Origin: Bacteroidota bacterium
GTDB lineage: Bacteria; Bacteroidota; Bacteroidia; B-17B0; Aurantibacillaceae
Length of the DNA: 45,932 bases
Reading direction: 5' to 3'
NCBI GenBank assembly: GCA_900299295.1
Contig: OMJH01000122.1
Coordinates: 1-45,932 of the forward strand
Part shown: one piece after another, positions 1-8,968 of the stretch
Numbering within the stretch: the stretch's first letter is position 1
Layout of the letters: each line of letters opens with the position of its first letter
Notes under the pieces: generated by a model
What the model was told of the DNA's origin: nothing
The model's database searches: none
What the model saw: only the letters and a program-made list of their open reading frames with translations
Made by a program: the position numbers and the translations under genes

Positions 1-80
1 AACATTCAAAACTAAGAGTTGATTTTTCATAGTGACTTTTTCATAATAACAATACCAAGAATTATAAAAACAATTGGTGA

Positions 81-1538
81 TTAATAATACATCAATCTAC
101 GAACGCCTGCAATTTTTTTAGACAGACGTATAACCTGACGCGTATATCCATACTCGTTGTCATACCAAACATACATAACCACGCTTCGTTTATTTGGTGA
201 AACAATGGTTGCCTGGCTATCGAACACAGAAGCGCAAGGGTTGCCTATTACGTCCGTTGAAACAAGCTCATTGCTGAAGGAAAACTGAATCTGCTCAACA
301 AGATTACCACCAAGGGCGTATCCGCGTATAATTTCATTAACATCCTCCTTGGTAACCTCTTTGTTAATATTAATATTTAAAATAGCAAGTGACACATTCG
401 GGGTTGGAACACGTACCGAATTGGCAGTGAATTTTCCAGACAATTGTGGCAGTACTTTTTTTAATGCACTTTCAGCTCCGGTTTCCGTTATTACCATATT
501 TAAGGCCGCAGATCTTCCTCTACGGTATTTTTTATGATAATTATCCAATAAATTCTGATCGTTTGTATACGAATGTACTGTTTCTATATGTCCGCTATTT
601 ACACCGAATTCTTGATCGATTATGTATAAAATTGGCATGATGGCATTGGTAGTACAGGATGCTGCTGAGAAAATTTTTTCCTCGTTAATTTTAAGTGTAT
701 CCTGATTCACGCCATAAACAATGTTGGGTATATCTCCTTTTGCAGGGGCTGTTAATAAAACCTTCTCTATACCCTTTGCCTGCAAATGCCGTGATAAGCC
801 TTCTCGATCCCGCCAGGCACCGGTATTATCAATTAACAAGGCATTTGAAATACCATACTGGGTGTAGTCGACAGATTCAGGCTTATCTGCATGAATCATG
901 TGTACTGTATGGCCATTTATAATTAAAACTTTCTTTTCTAAATCCTCAATAACAGTTCCGGGGAATGGCCCATGCACAGAATCATTTCTTAATAAGTCAG
1001 CACGTTTCACAATTTCTTCGTCACTGTTACCTCTTGTTACAATTGCACGCAATCGTAATTGTTGCCCTTTTCCGGCTTGAGTTATCAACTCCCTAGCTGC
1101 CAAACGGCCAATCCTTCCAAATCCAAACAATACCACATCCTTAGGAGAAATAATATCTTTTTTACCCATATAATCGGAAAGTTTATTCCGGATAAAGTCT
1201 GCTGCGCTCAATGTAGGCTCCTGCATCCATTCAAATGCAAGTTTTCCAATATCCAAACGCGAGGGCGAAACATTTAGGTCGTAAATCGCTGTTGCCAAAT
1301 CAAGTGTGGCATTTACAGTAATCGGTTTTTTAACTATGTCCTTAGCATATTGATGTAAATTCATTACTTGACTAGTACTTCTGTCAACTAATTGATTCCT
1401 AAAAAGTACCAATTCAATCGATTTTTCAAACCACAACTTTCCGGTTACGTTTATTAAATCAAGCGCAGCTTTTTCCTGATTAATCCAGCCGTTTAATTGA
1501 GTTTGATGAGGATCTTCATTTTTTACAGCGGTGTGCAT
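81..1538 (-). CDS. gap: Glyceraldehyde-3-phosphate dehydrogenase, long form
   Basis: It interconverts glyceraldehyde-3-phosphate and 1,3-bisphosphoglycerate using NAD(P), in the cytoplasm. The 485 aa product has a nucleotide-binding motif VVLFGFGRIGR at about residues 135-145, the active-site motif ASCTTN with the nucleophile Cys295, a likely partner His322 in VHSYTNDQN, and the C-terminal WYDNEYGY signature at 458-465. It is about 150 residues longer than the usual 330-340 aa enzyme; the extra part is an N-terminal region of about 130 residues with no motif I recognise. Long GAPDHs of this sort are familiar in Bacteroidota. The residues after the active-site TTN are AIMP rather than the common CLAP. 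The gene is monocistronic in this window, with a TAnnTTTG element just upstream. Cofactor preference and glycolytic versus gluconeogenic direction cannot be read from the sequence. Confidence 0.93.
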   Translation of the reverse strand: MHTAVKNEDPHQTQLNGWINQEKAALDLINVTGKLWFEKSIELVLFRNQLVDRSTSQVMNLHQYAKDIVKKPITVNATLDLATAIYDLNVSPSRLDIGKLAFEWMQEPTLSAADFIRNKLSDYMGKKDIISPKDVVLFGFGRIGRLAARELITQAGKGQQLRLRAIVTRGNSDEEIVKRADLLRNDSVHGPFPGTVIEDLEKKVLIINGHTVHMIHADKPESVDYTQYGISNALLIDNTGAWRDREGLSRHLQAKGIEKVLLTAPAKGDIPNIVYGVNQDTLKINEEKIFSAASCTTNAIMPILYIIDQEFGVNSGHIETVHSYTNDQNLLDNYHKKYRRGRSAALNMVITETGAESALKKVLPQLSGKFTANSVRVPTPNVSLAILNININKEVTKEDVNEIIRGYALGGNLVEQIQFSFSNELVSTDVIGNPCASVFDSQATIVSPNKRSVVMYVWYDNEYGYTRQVIRLSKKIAGVRRLMYY

Positions 1539-1561
1539 AAGGTTAAAATATTTTTGAATGA

Positions 1562-1569
1562 CAAAATTA
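1562..1569 (-). promoter_or_regulatory. Putative -7 element of the GAPDH gene
   Basis: On the minus strand this reads TAATTTTG, a full match to the Bacteroidota -7 consensus TAnnTTTG, and lies 23 bases before the ATG. No convincing -33 TTTG is present at the expected distance. Confidence 0.5.
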
Positions 1570-1644
1570 AAAATTTATAGCGATAGCTATCACGAATAAT
1601 CTAATGATGGGCGTCAAAAATGATTATAAAATTTCAACAGGATA

Positions 1645-1675
1645 TAAACGAAAACAGGGCCGTTAATGGCCCTGT
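1645..1675 (-). terminator. Rho-independent terminator of the sigma factor gene
   Basis: An 8-bp perfect stem, ACAGGGCC/GGCCCTGT, with a 6-base loop is followed on the minus strand by TTTTCGTTTA. It lies about 27 bases past the sigma factor stop codon, and before the GAPDH promoter. Confidence 0.8.
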
Positions 1676-1701
1676 CGTACAATAAAATCTAGAATGAACT
1701 A

Positions 1702-2565
1702 CTAACCCAAGTAGGTTTTTAATAGTTTGCTGCGGGAGCTATGGCGTAGTCTACGAATAGCTTTTTCTTTAATTTGCCTGACACGTTCGCGTGTCAAATC
1801 AAATTTAGCACCGATTTCCTCAAGAGTTAAACCATGCGTAACCCCAATTCCGAAAAATAATTTTACCACATCACGTTCACGTTCGGTCAGGGTACTTAAA
1901 GCGCGATCAATTTCACGGCTCAATGATTCATTCATTAGTCCGATATCAGCCCTTGGTGAATCTCCATTTACCAGTACGTCTAATAAAGTACTTTCTTCAC
2001 CATTTGCAAAAGGAGCATCCATAGAAACATGGCGCCCACTTACTTTCATGGTGTCAGCAACTTTATCAATTGGTAAATCCAAAATTTCTGATAATTCCTC
2101 TGCACTGGGCTCGCGTTCAAATTCTTGTTCCAACTTACTGAACGCCTTGTTAATCTTATTTAATGACCCAACCTGATTTAAGGGTAATCGAACAATACGG
2201 GATTGTTCAGCCAAAGCCTGAAGGATGCTTTGACGAATCCACCAAACTGCATATGAAATAAATTTAAACCCTCGGGTTTCATCAAAACGACGTGCAGCTT
2301 TTATTAATCCTAAGTTTCCTTCATTAATTAAATCAGGCAAACTCAAACCCTGATTTTGATATTGCTTTGATACAGATACAACGAAACGCAAATTAGCGCG
2401 TGTCAGTTTTTCTAGCGCCCATTGATCTCCCTCTTTAATACGTTTTGCAAGACTTACCTCCTCTTCCGCCGTAATCAACTCCTCGCGACCTATTTCCTGT
2501 AAATATTTATCTAACGATGCACTCTCGCGATTGGTGATTGATTTCGTGATTTTTAACTGCCTCAT
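1702..2565 (-). CDS. rpoD: Primary RNA polymerase sigma factor (RpoD/SigA family)
   Basis: This is the housekeeping sigma-70 that directs RNA polymerase to most promoters. The 287 aa protein starts in region 1.2 ([18 protein letters not shown], about 19-36) and has no region 1.1. Region 2 includes the core-binding [17 protein letters not shown] and the -10 melting and recognition stretch [20 protein letters not shown]. The C-terminal region 4.2 helix-turn-helix reads [20 protein letters not shown]. The short length is typical of the Bacteroidota primary sigma factor, which recognises TTTG(-33)/TAnnTTTG(-7) rather than the E. coli consensus. That fits with the many TAnnTTTG elements found before genes in this window, including a full -33/-7 promoter before this gene. 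The gene stands alone, with its own terminator. Confidence 0.96.
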   Translation of the reverse strand: MRQLKITKSITNRESASLDKYLQEIGREELITAEEEVSLAKRIKEGDQWALEKLTRANLRFVVSVSKQYQNQGLSLPDLINEGNLGLIKAARRFDETRGFKFISYAVWWIRQSILQALAEQSRIVRLPLNQVGSLNKINKAFSKLEQEFEREPSAEELSEILDLPIDKVADTMKVSGRHVSMDAPFANGEESTLLDVLVNGDSPRADIGLMNESLSREIDRALSTLTERERDVVKLFFGIGVTHGLTLEEIGAKFDLTRERVRQIKEKAIRRLRHSSRSKLLKTYLG

Positions 2566-2592
2566 TTTATTTTATTTGGTTATTATTTTCCA

Positions 2593-2623
2593 CAAATTTA
2601 TGTTTTAAGGCCGGCTTTTCAAA
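2593..2623 (-). promoter_or_regulatory. Full Bacteroidota-type promoter of the sigma factor gene
   Basis: On the minus strand TTTG (2620-2623) is separated by exactly 19 bases from TAAATTTG (2593-2600), matching the TTTG-N19-TAnnTTTG consensus. Predicted transcription start is near 2587, giving a leader of about 20 bases before the ATG at 2565. Confidence 0.75.
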
Positions 2624-2718
2624 ATACCTCAAACCTATAACTAGCCTTATTTAACGTGCTTTTGATAAAAAATTACACTTTTCTTACAAAATCATTTGCT
2701 ACTTACTAAATATTAATG

Positions 2719-4188
2719 CTATAAACCTATGCCATAATAAAAAGTTTTACCAGGAGCACTCGGATATATGCCTTGAATAAGGGTTCCACCGGATTTTGAC
2801 TTTAATGCTGATTCCAATTCATCAACGCTTTTCACCTTTTTATTGTCTATTGAAATGATTATAAAACCCGCTTTTATTCCAGAAGCAGCTAATTTTCCTG
2901 CCTTTAACGTGGTAATCTGTACTCCTCCGTTTATTCCGTATTTCTTACATGCCTCTGTCGAGCAAGATTCAAAATTTGCGCCAAGTAATTGAAATCCTTC
3001 ACCCATGGTTGTCGATGCTGATTTACCTAACACTTCAGTATTTCCATTCTTATTTTTTAATGTGACAGAGATCGTTTTTGAATCTGACCCACGCTTGACA
3101 ACTACTGCAATTTTATCCCCCGGACGAAATTTCCCTACCTGTTCCTGCAATTCTGCAACATTTTTTACAGCGTTTCCATTAATTTCTGTAATTACATCAC
3201 CTACCTTAAGCCCAGCCTCTTCTGCAGCACCTCCATCGGTTAATTCGTTAACATATGCCCCATTCAATATTTTAAGTCCTGACTTTTCAGCAAATGCAGC
3301 GTCAATGTCACGAATACTAACCCCGATAAAAGCACGTTGAACAGTACCAAACTCAATCAAATCAGAAACGATTTTCTTAACGATATTAACTGGAATGGCA
3401 AATGAATATCCTGCGTAAGATCCGGTATTTGACGCAATAGCAGAATTTATCCCTACCAACTCTCCGCTTGAATTCACCAGTGCCCCTCCGCTGTTGCCCG
3501 GATTTACTGCTGCATCAGTCTGAATGAACGATTCAATCGGAAATAACCCGTTTTCAGGATCATTTTCCAAAATATTAATATTCCTTCCTTTTGCACTTAT
3601 AATGCCGGCAGTTACTGTTGATGTAAGATTAAAAGGATTACCAACTGCAAGCACCCATTGACCAACTTTAACATTATCACTATTTCCATACATAAGAACA
3701 GGCAAATCTTTCGCATCAATTTTAATCAGTGCTAGATCTGTGGTTGGATCCTTACCTAACACTTCACCAACAAATGATCTTTTGTCATTTAATACAATTT
3801 CAATTTTGTCGGCACCCTCAATTACATGATTATTTGTTACAATGTATCCATCATTGCTGATGATAACTCCCGAACCACTACCCTGATGAATTTGGGGCTT
3901 CCGCTGACCATAAAAAAATTGATAAAATGGGTCATTGGCAAAGGGTTGTTCCTCTTCGCCTTGAGTTTTAATGTGTACAACTGAATTTACTGAGGATTCC
4001 GCTGCACGTGTGAAATCAACTTCGACACCGGCCAAATCAGCTGAATAAGTAGTGGAATGAACCGGAAGTTGGCCATGAAGTTGAATTGAAGAATTTAATG
4101 CTGAATGTTCATCGAAATACTTTTCTACGAATAGCGCTGAGGCGCCTCCTGTGATGGCAATAATTAATGAAAACACAATTTTTTTCAT
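2719..4188 (-). CDS. degP: DegP/HtrA-family periplasmic serine protease
   Basis: It degrades or holds misfolded envelope proteins in the periplasm. The 489 aa protein has an N-terminal signal or anchor helix (residues 4-20), then a trypsin-like domain with the complete catalytic triad: His121 in TNNHVIEGAD, Asp151 in DPTTDLALIKID and Ser233 in NPGNSGGALVN. Two PDZ domains follow, at roughly 275-370 and 395-489; the second is less typical and contains the Cys pair CSTEAC. Length and layout match the Do family. A TAnnTTTG element lies just upstream, and the gene is divergent from the dapF operon. No hairpin terminator was seen between it and the sigma factor gene, so some readthrough is possible. 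Whether it is closer to DegP, DegQ or DegS in function cannot be decided here, although two PDZ domains argue against DegS. Confidence 0.94.
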   Translation of the reverse strand: MKKIVFSLIIAITGGASALFVEKYFDEHSALNSSIQLHGQLPVHSTTYSADLAGVEVDFTRAAESSVNSVVHIKTQGEEEQPFANDPFYQFFYGQRKPQIHQGSGSGVIISNDGYIVTNNHVIEGADKIEIVLNDKRSFVGEVLGKDPTTDLALIKIDAKDLPVLMYGNSDNVKVGQWVLAVGNPFNLTSTVTAGIISAKGRNINILENDPENGLFPIESFIQTDAAVNPGNSGGALVNSSGELVGINSAIASNTGSYAGYSFAIPVNIVKKIVSDLIEFGTVQRAFIGVSIRDIDAAFAEKSGLKILNGAYVNELTDGGAAEEAGLKVGDVITEINGNAVKNVAELQEQVGKFRPGDKIAVVVKRGSDSKTISVTLKNKNGNTEVLGKSASTTMGEGFQLLGANFESCSTEACKKYGINGGVQITTLKAGKLAASGIKAGFIIISIDNKKVKSVDELESALKSKSGGTLIQGIYPSAPGKTFYYGIGL

Positions 4189-4209
4189 ACTGAATTTTTT
4201 TTAATAACG

Positions 4210-4217
4210 CAAAGTTA
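4210..4217 (-). promoter_or_regulatory. Putative -7 element of degP
   Basis: On the minus strand this reads TAACTTTG, a full match to TAnnTTTG, 21 bases before the ATG. No clear -33 box. Confidence 0.5.
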
Positions 4218-4330
4218 ATTTCAAAAAACAGGTACTGGTAGAAGCCTTAACATTGCTTAACATGGAAAAAATGTCAAAAAATCCAATTTTAAATTGAGCG
4301 ATGTTCTTTTTTTCAAGGTTTATTTTTATG

Positions 4331-4338
4331 TAAATTTG
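4331..4338 (+). promoter_or_regulatory. Putative -7 element of the dapF-mltG operon
   Basis: TAAATTTG matches TAnnTTTG and lies 23 bases before the ATG of the first operon gene. The region about 19-25 bases upstream is T-rich but lacks an exact TTTG. Confidence 0.5.
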
Positions 4339-4361
4339 ATGAGCTAAACTCGTAGGCAAAC

Positions 4362-5024
4362 ATGGCAAAATTCAAAGAAAAAATATCGCCCTTTGTATTC
4401 GGCGTCACGGTTGGTTTGCTGATTGCTTCCTCAGCTTTTATTTTCAAACTTGATGAATATATCCGAAACTTTCAATTTCGTGAGAAATCTAGTTTTACGT
4501 CCGAAAACCCTGCAGAACAGGAATTGGATGTTAATGAAAAACAAACTGAAAAATCCCCCTCCTCAAAAAATCTAAAAAGTAAACGAAAACTTTCGAACCA
4601 AAAAACGCAGTTACCGGATTCCAATTCAATAGTAAATTTTTCCACTGCAACAATAGATGAAAATATTACAGTTCTTAAAGAAGAATTAGTAGGAATAAAA
4701 AATATCCGAATAAAAACAGAACGTGACAAACTGACGACTTCCAAAGATTCAGCAATAGGTAAACTGGCAGGAATAGAAGAAAAATCTTCAGGTGATTTTG
4801 TAATTATCGAATTCTGGAAAACCCCTCTTAATTCAAAAGGGTATCGTATGTCAAGAAATAAAGTTGTTCTTTACGGCCAACCGGAACAGGATTTAGAAAT
4901 TGTAAAACTTGATGATGCCTTTTACTTAAAAAACAATTTCGGAATTTTCAAATTGGTATACAGCAATGATTTTAAAAAGATGGAACCAGTGAACGAAAGT
5001 TCAATTCTTGCGAGGTTGAATTAA
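4362..5024 (+). CDS. Membrane-anchored protein of unknown function
   Basis: I do not recognise this 220 aa protein. It has one hydrophobic segment near the N-terminus (about residues 11-27) after a short Lys-rich start, which suggests a single inner-membrane anchor. A low-complexity Ser/Lys/Glu/Gln linker follows (about 40-85), then a more ordered C-terminal part (about 100-220) containing alternating hydrophobic strands such as GDFVIIEFWKTPLNSKGYRM and FYLKNNFGIFKLVY. It is the first gene of a tightly packed plus-strand operon and ends 4 bases before dapF, with a TAnnTTTG element before it. The position next to diaminopimelate and later MltG genes hints at an envelope role, but that is only context. 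Confidence 0.8.
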   Translation: MAKFKEKISPFVFGVTVGLLIASSAFIFKLDEYIRNFQFREKSSFTSENPAEQELDVNEKQTEKSPSSKNLKSKRKLSNQKTQLPDSNSIVNFSTATIDENITVLKEELVGIKNIRIKTERDKLTTSKDSAIGKLAGIEEKSSGDFVIIEFWKTPLNSKGYRMSRNKVVLYGQPEQDLEIVKLDDAFYLKNNFGIFKLVYSNDFKKMEPVNESSILARLN

Positions 5025-5028
5025 CCGC

Positions 5029-5808
5029 ATGCTGATCACATTTTCCAAATATCAGGGAACCGGTAATGACTTTATTATTATTGACAATCGTGAACAGAAA
5101 TTAGCACTTACAACAACTCAAATTATAAAACTCTGCGATAGAAAATTTGGTGTGGGTGCCGACGGATTGATTTTACTGGAAAATGAAAACGGTTGCCATT
5201 TCAGAATGGTTTACTTTAACGCTGACGGAAATGAGAGCAGTATGTGTGGTAACGGCGGACGATGTATTACAGCGCTGGCCCGAAAACTTAACCTGTTTGA
5301 AAAAACTGCCTGTTTTATGGCTATTGATGGTTTACACCAAGCAACTTGCGATGAAAACGTAATAAACCTCAGAATGAAAAACGTAGATGAAATTGAAAAT
5401 TTTGGAAATTACTTTTTGGCAGATACGGGGTCACCTCACGTTGTTTGTTTTGTGTCTAACTTAAAAACATTATCGGTTTTTGATGAAGCAAGAAAAATCC
5501 GTTATAATGATCAATTCTCCGACAAAGGTACTAACGTAAATTTTGTTGAGATCAATAATGAAAGGCTATTCGTAAGAACCTATGAACGAGGAGTAGAAGA
5601 TGAAACGTTATCATGTGGTACAGGTGTTACTGCAGCTGCAATCGTTTCGCATCATTTAGGTAAAATAACTAAAAATAATATTGAAGTAGTAACACCCGGA
5701 GGAAAATTAAATGTGAAATTTGAAAATGCTATCCCCGGTTACTATAATCATGTTTACCTTTCAGGTCCCGCCACATTCGTTTTTGAGGGACGCATTGAAC
5801 TGAGATGA
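5029..5808 (+). CDS. dapF: Diaminopimelate epimerase
   Basis: It converts LL-diaminopimelate to meso-diaminopimelate in the cytoplasm, providing both the lysine precursor and the peptidoglycan cross-linking residue. The 259 aa product starts with the family pattern FSKYQGTGNDFIIID (about 5-19). It carries both catalytic cysteines: Cys73 in MCGNGGRC and Cys196 in LSCGTGVTAAA. The substrate-binding stretch ADTGSPHVV at about 131-139 is also present. Length is slightly under the usual 270-280 aa. It is the second gene of the operon, 4 bases after the preceding gene and 1 base before the next, so it is probably co-transcribed with both. Confidence 0.96.
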   Translation: MLITFSKYQGTGNDFIIIDNREQKLALTTTQIIKLCDRKFGVGADGLILLENENGCHFRMVYFNADGNESSMCGNGGRCITALARKLNLFEKTACFMAIDGLHQATCDENVINLRMKNVDEIENFGNYFLADTGSPHVVCFVSNLKTLSVFDEARKIRYNDQFSDKGTNVNFVEINNERLFVRTYERGVEDETLSCGTGVTAAAIVSHHLGKITKNNIEVVTPGGKLNVKFENAIPGYYNHVYLSGPATFVFEGRIELR

Positions 5809-5809
5809 A

Positions 5810-6358
5810 ATGAAAAACACAAACCTTCAATGTAAGGCGATAGAAAATTCAGAAACGCTTTTACAAGGAATAAGTATAGTTATTACAAATGCCTTAAATG
5901 CACCACCACACATTGGAATTTTATTTAAGAATAGCTATTCCTCATTATCACATAAAGGTCAAGAAATCAATGTTCGAATAGATGTGCTATTAAAAAAAAT
6001 GAAAATTCTTAGTTCTCCATGCGTTTTTATTGAAATTAAAAATCATCCCGTTTATTCAATAAATTACCTTCAAGAATTATTTAATTCTTACCTGAATCAA
6101 TTTAAGAGGGCTGGAACAGAAAATACTACCTGTCTCTCCCCGATTAAATTATTTTTTCAAGAGGCCTATTTCATAAATTCCATCTCCTATAATTTCATTT
6201 TTGAACTTATTCCGATTTTAAAAGAACAATCACTTTTAATTGAGGCCTACTCAATGTTTTTTAATTTAAAAAAAAACGTTGAATTTCACACTTACGAATT
6301 CCCAATCTACACTACCGAAAAAATTCATGACTATATTAAAATAAAAACAACTTCATGA
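5810..6358 (+). CDS. Hypothetical protein between dapF and a GNAT gene
   Basis: I recognise no family in this 182 aa protein. It has no signal peptide and no strong membrane helix, and its composition is rich in Asn, Ile, Phe and Lys. It begins 1 base after the dapF stop, and its stop overlaps the next ATG as ATGA, so it is almost certainly translated as part of the operon. It contains a moderately hydrophobic stretch, INSISYNFIFELIPILKEQS, at about 124-143, which looks more like a buried amphipathic helix than a membrane segment. Frame conservation through three overlapping junctions argues it is real rather than a chance ORF. Function is unknown. Confidence 0.72.
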   Translation: MKNTNLQCKAIENSETLLQGISIVITNALNAPPHIGILFKNSYSSLSHKGQEINVRIDVLLKKMKILSSPCVFIEIKNHPVYSINYLQELFNSYLNQFKRAGTENTTCLSPIKLFFQEAYFINSISYNFIFELIPILKEQSLLIEAYSMFFNLKKNVEFHTYEFPIYTTEKIHDYIKIKTTS

Positions 6359-6849
6359 TTGAAGGGCCTCATATTCACTTACGCACCGTAAAAAAAGGCG
6401 ATGACCAATTAATTTTTATATGGGAAAATAATCCTGAATACGAATTTGTTAATTACCACAAGCATCGTTTGACCCGAAATGACATTCGTGATTGGATAGT
6501 AAATAACCGGCACGACCTACTACTTGAAAGGCAACTGCGACTTATGGTATGTAAAAACGATAATCATGAGGTGATAGGATGCGTTGACTTGTTTGACTAT
6601 AATCAAGCCAATAAAAGTTGCGGAATCGGAATCATTATCGAGAAAAAATACAGAAAAATGGGTTATGGTTTTGAAGCCATAAATTATACGATCCGCTTTA
6701 TTTTTCAAAAATTGGGCCTGAATAAAATTGAAAGTCTCATTCATCCTTTAAATACTATCAGCATCAAATTTTTTGAAAAATCAAAATTTAAATTCATTAA
6801 AAAAACCGACATAGGTTTGTACCTTTATTTACTGAAAAACTCTGAATGA
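6355..6849 (+). CDS. GNAT-family N-acetyltransferase
   Basis: This is a probable acetyl-CoA-dependent N-acetyltransferase of the RimJ/RimL/SpeG-like branch. The 164 aa protein opens with the typical IHLRTVKKGDDQLIFIWENN (about 6-25). It carries the acetyl-CoA pyrophosphate-binding motif RKMGYG in IEKKYRKMGYGFEAI (about 96-110), then the common C-terminal pattern LGLNKIESLIHPLNTISIKF, where residues near the Asn contact the cofactor. It overlaps both neighbours by ATGA, which implies translational coupling. The substrate cannot be inferred; spermidine, a ribosomal protein N-terminus or an amino sugar are all possible. The last is tempting given the cell-wall neighbours, but it is not shown. 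Confidence 0.88.
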   Translation: MIEGPHIHLRTVKKGDDQLIFIWENNPEYEFVNYHKHRLTRNDIRDWIVNNRHDLLLERQLRLMVCKNDNHEVIGCVDLFDYNQANKSCGIGIIIEKKYRKMGYGFEAINYTIRFIFQKLGLNKIESLIHPLNTISIKFFEKSKFKFIKKTDIGLYLYLLKNSE

Positions 6850-8963
6850 TTTTTTTTGTCAGGAATTTTTTTCTAAACCCCATTATACTCGCGACTGTTG
6901 CACTTTTACTTTTTTCGTGTAATGAAAAAAAAGACGAGATAAAAAATTCTGAAAATTCAGCTTCCTCACCTTGGCTGAACCATAATGCTAGTGCCAGATA
7001 TGTTGGGAAGCAAACTTGTCGCCTTTGCCACGAAAATATATACAACACCTTTATGGAAACCGGAATGGGGCGTTCAATTGGATCTGCCTTATCCAAAAAC
7101 AGTGCAGCAGATTTTTCACATCCGGTGATTCATGATTTTACAAGGAATTATTCCTATCAAGCATTTCGTAAAAAAGACACAATTTATATTCTCGAATTTA
7201 GAATGGAGGGAAAAGACACGGTTCATAAGCGACTTGAAAAAGTTGATTTTATCATTGGATCTGGTCAACACACAAATTCGCATCTAATAAATACAAATGG
7301 ATATTTAAATCAGGCACCGATGACATTTTATACTCAAAAAGGAAAATGGGACATGCCGCCGGGATTTGAAAATGGAAAAAATTCTCGCTTCAGCAGGCTC
7401 ATCGGTTTAGAATGTATGAGTTGCCACAATGCTTTTCCTGAATTTGTTACAGGAAGCGAGAATAAATTTTCTAGTGTACCTAGCGGAATTGATTGTGAAA
7501 GATGCCATGGGCCGGGATCAATACATGTTCAACAAAAATCGAATCAACAATTGGTTGATACTTCAAAAGAAATTGATTATTCGATCGTAAATCCTGCAAA
7601 ACTTCCCATAGAGCGTCAGTTTGATGTTTGTATGCGATGCCATTTACAAGGAAACGCAATTCTTGCTAATGGAAAATCTTGGTTTGATTTCAAACCCGGC
7701 ATGAAACTCAATGAGTACATTTCGGTTTTCCTGCCGCGTTATTCGAATAGCGAAAATGATTTTATCATGGCGTCTCATGCTGACCGGTTAAAACAAAGCA
7801 AATGTTTCGTTGAATCATTAAAGCAAAGTGCATCGAAAAAAAATTCCCTTCGTCCGTTTAAAGACGCGCTCACTTGTGTTACTTGTCACAATCCGCATAT
7901 CAGCGTACGGAAAACATCTAATGAAAATTTTAATTCGGCTTGTTCAAATTGCCATAGTTTGGGCAAACAACCTGTTTGCACAGATAATGCAATTGAATTG
8001 AAAAAAAATAAAAATAATTGTATCTCCTGTCATATGCCTAAAAGCGGTTCCTCCGACATCCCGCATGTCAGTATACATGATCATTACATCCGAAAAAAAA
8101 TTAGCAATGAAGGTCAAAAAAAACTTCGAGAATTTCTCGGACTTAAATCAATCAACAACCCAAATCCGGATTCAACTACTATTGCCAAAGCGTACATTAA
8201 TCACTTTGAAAAATTCGATCCTCAGATCCGTTTCTTGGATTCTGCTAAAAAATACCTGGGTCAAATAACTGATTCTGAAAAGTTCCATGCTTTTGTACAA
8301 TTACTATTCAACCAAAAAGATTTTGAGGGGATAAAAAACAAAATTATTTTTATCGGCACCGATTCTGTATTGAAAAAACTAACCAACTCCGAAAATATTG
8401 AAAATAATGCTGCCTGGACTTGCTATAGAGCTGCTGAAGCATTTTTATCATCTGGAAATGTCAAAATCGCAAAATTATTTTTGGAACAAAGTGTTCAACT
8501 TGCCCCTTATCATCTTGAATTCAGGAACAAATTGGGAGTTTGTGAAATGCACCTTGGAAATAAATCATCTGCAAGAAAATTATTTACATCAATAATAATG
8601 GATTATCCTAAAGATGCCAAGGCGTTTACAAATCTCGGTTATCTGGACGCATTAGATAACGATTTTATTTCAGCCGAAAACAACTACCAAACCGCTTTAC
8701 GAATTGACCCGGATAATATCAAAGCGTTGCTAAACTTTGGCGGAATGCAGATTTTAAAAAATAAATTTCCGGAAGGAGGTTCCTTGCTGATAACTGCATT
8801 AAAAATTGAAAATGGGAACAAGCGAACGCAGCAAATGATTTTCGCTTTGTTTCAGCAATTAAAAATTTCAGGAAGACATAAAGAATTCGAACTTTTATTT
8901 ACAAAACTAAAAAAAGCCGTTCCATCCTCTTCACTTTTAAAAGAATTAAATCAAATAAAATAA
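6846..8963 (+). CDS. Seven-haem c-type cytochrome / TPR lipoprotein
   Basis: This is a 705 aa exported protein. The N-terminus has a lipoprotein signal with lipobox LLFSC (Cys25). Seven CxxCH haem c attachment sites follow: CRLCH (58-62), CMSCH (190-194), CERCH (217-221), CMRCH (262-266), CVTCH (344-348), CSNCH (366-370) and CISCH (392-396). The opening YVGKQTCRLCH and the GIDCERCHGPGSIH segment resemble cytochrome c554-like multihaem proteins. The C-terminal third (about 515-700) consists of tetratricopeptide repeats, for example AKAFTNLGYLDALDNDFISA. Expected location is a membrane, facing the periplasm or the surface; the role is electron transfer or haem-based redox chemistry with TPR-mediated docking. 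It overlaps the GNAT gene by ATGA and sits 5 bases before mltG. No cytochrome maturation genes are in this window. The electron donor and acceptor are unknown. Confidence 0.9.
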   Translation: MIFFVRNFFLNPIILATVALLLFSCNEKKDEIKNSENSASSPWLNHNASARYVGKQTCRLCHENIYNTFMETGMGRSIGSALSKNSAADFSHPVIHDFTRNYSYQAFRKKDTIYILEFRMEGKDTVHKRLEKVDFIIGSGQHTNSHLINTNGYLNQAPMTFYTQKGKWDMPPGFENGKNSRFSRLIGLECMSCHNAFPEFVTGSENKFSSVPSGIDCERCHGPGSIHVQQKSNQQLVDTSKEIDYSIVNPAKLPIERQFDVCMRCHLQGNAILANGKSWFDFKPGMKLNEYISVFLPRYSNSENDFIMASHADRLKQSKCFVESLKQSASKKNSLRPFKDALTCVTCHNPHISVRKTSNENFNSACSNCHSLGKQPVCTDNAIELKKNKNNCISCHMPKSGSSDIPHVSIHDHYIRKKISNEGQKKLREFLGLKSINNPNPDSTTIAKAYINHFEKFDPQIRFLDSAKKYLGQITDSEKFHAFVQLLFNQKDFEGIKNKIIFIGTDSVLKKLTNSENIENNAAWTCYRAAEAFLSSGNVKIAKLFLEQSVQLAPYHLEFRNKLGVCEMHLGNKSSARKLFTSIIMDYPKDAKAFTNLGYLDALDNDFISAENNYQTALRIDPDNIKALLNFGGMQILKNKFPEGGSLLITALKIENGNKRTQQMIFALFQQLKISGRHKEFELLFTKLKKAVPSSSLLKELNQIK

Positions 8964-8968
8964 AATTC

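Noticed and set aside
1727-2176. 149-codon open frame opposite the sigma factor gene
   Set aside because: It is antisense to well-conserved regions 3-4 of the sigma factor, has no recognisable protein character, and is explained by codon use of the real gene.
3005-3340. 111-codon open frame opposite degP
   Set aside because: It is antisense to the PDZ region of an intact degP, with no family match and no promoter.
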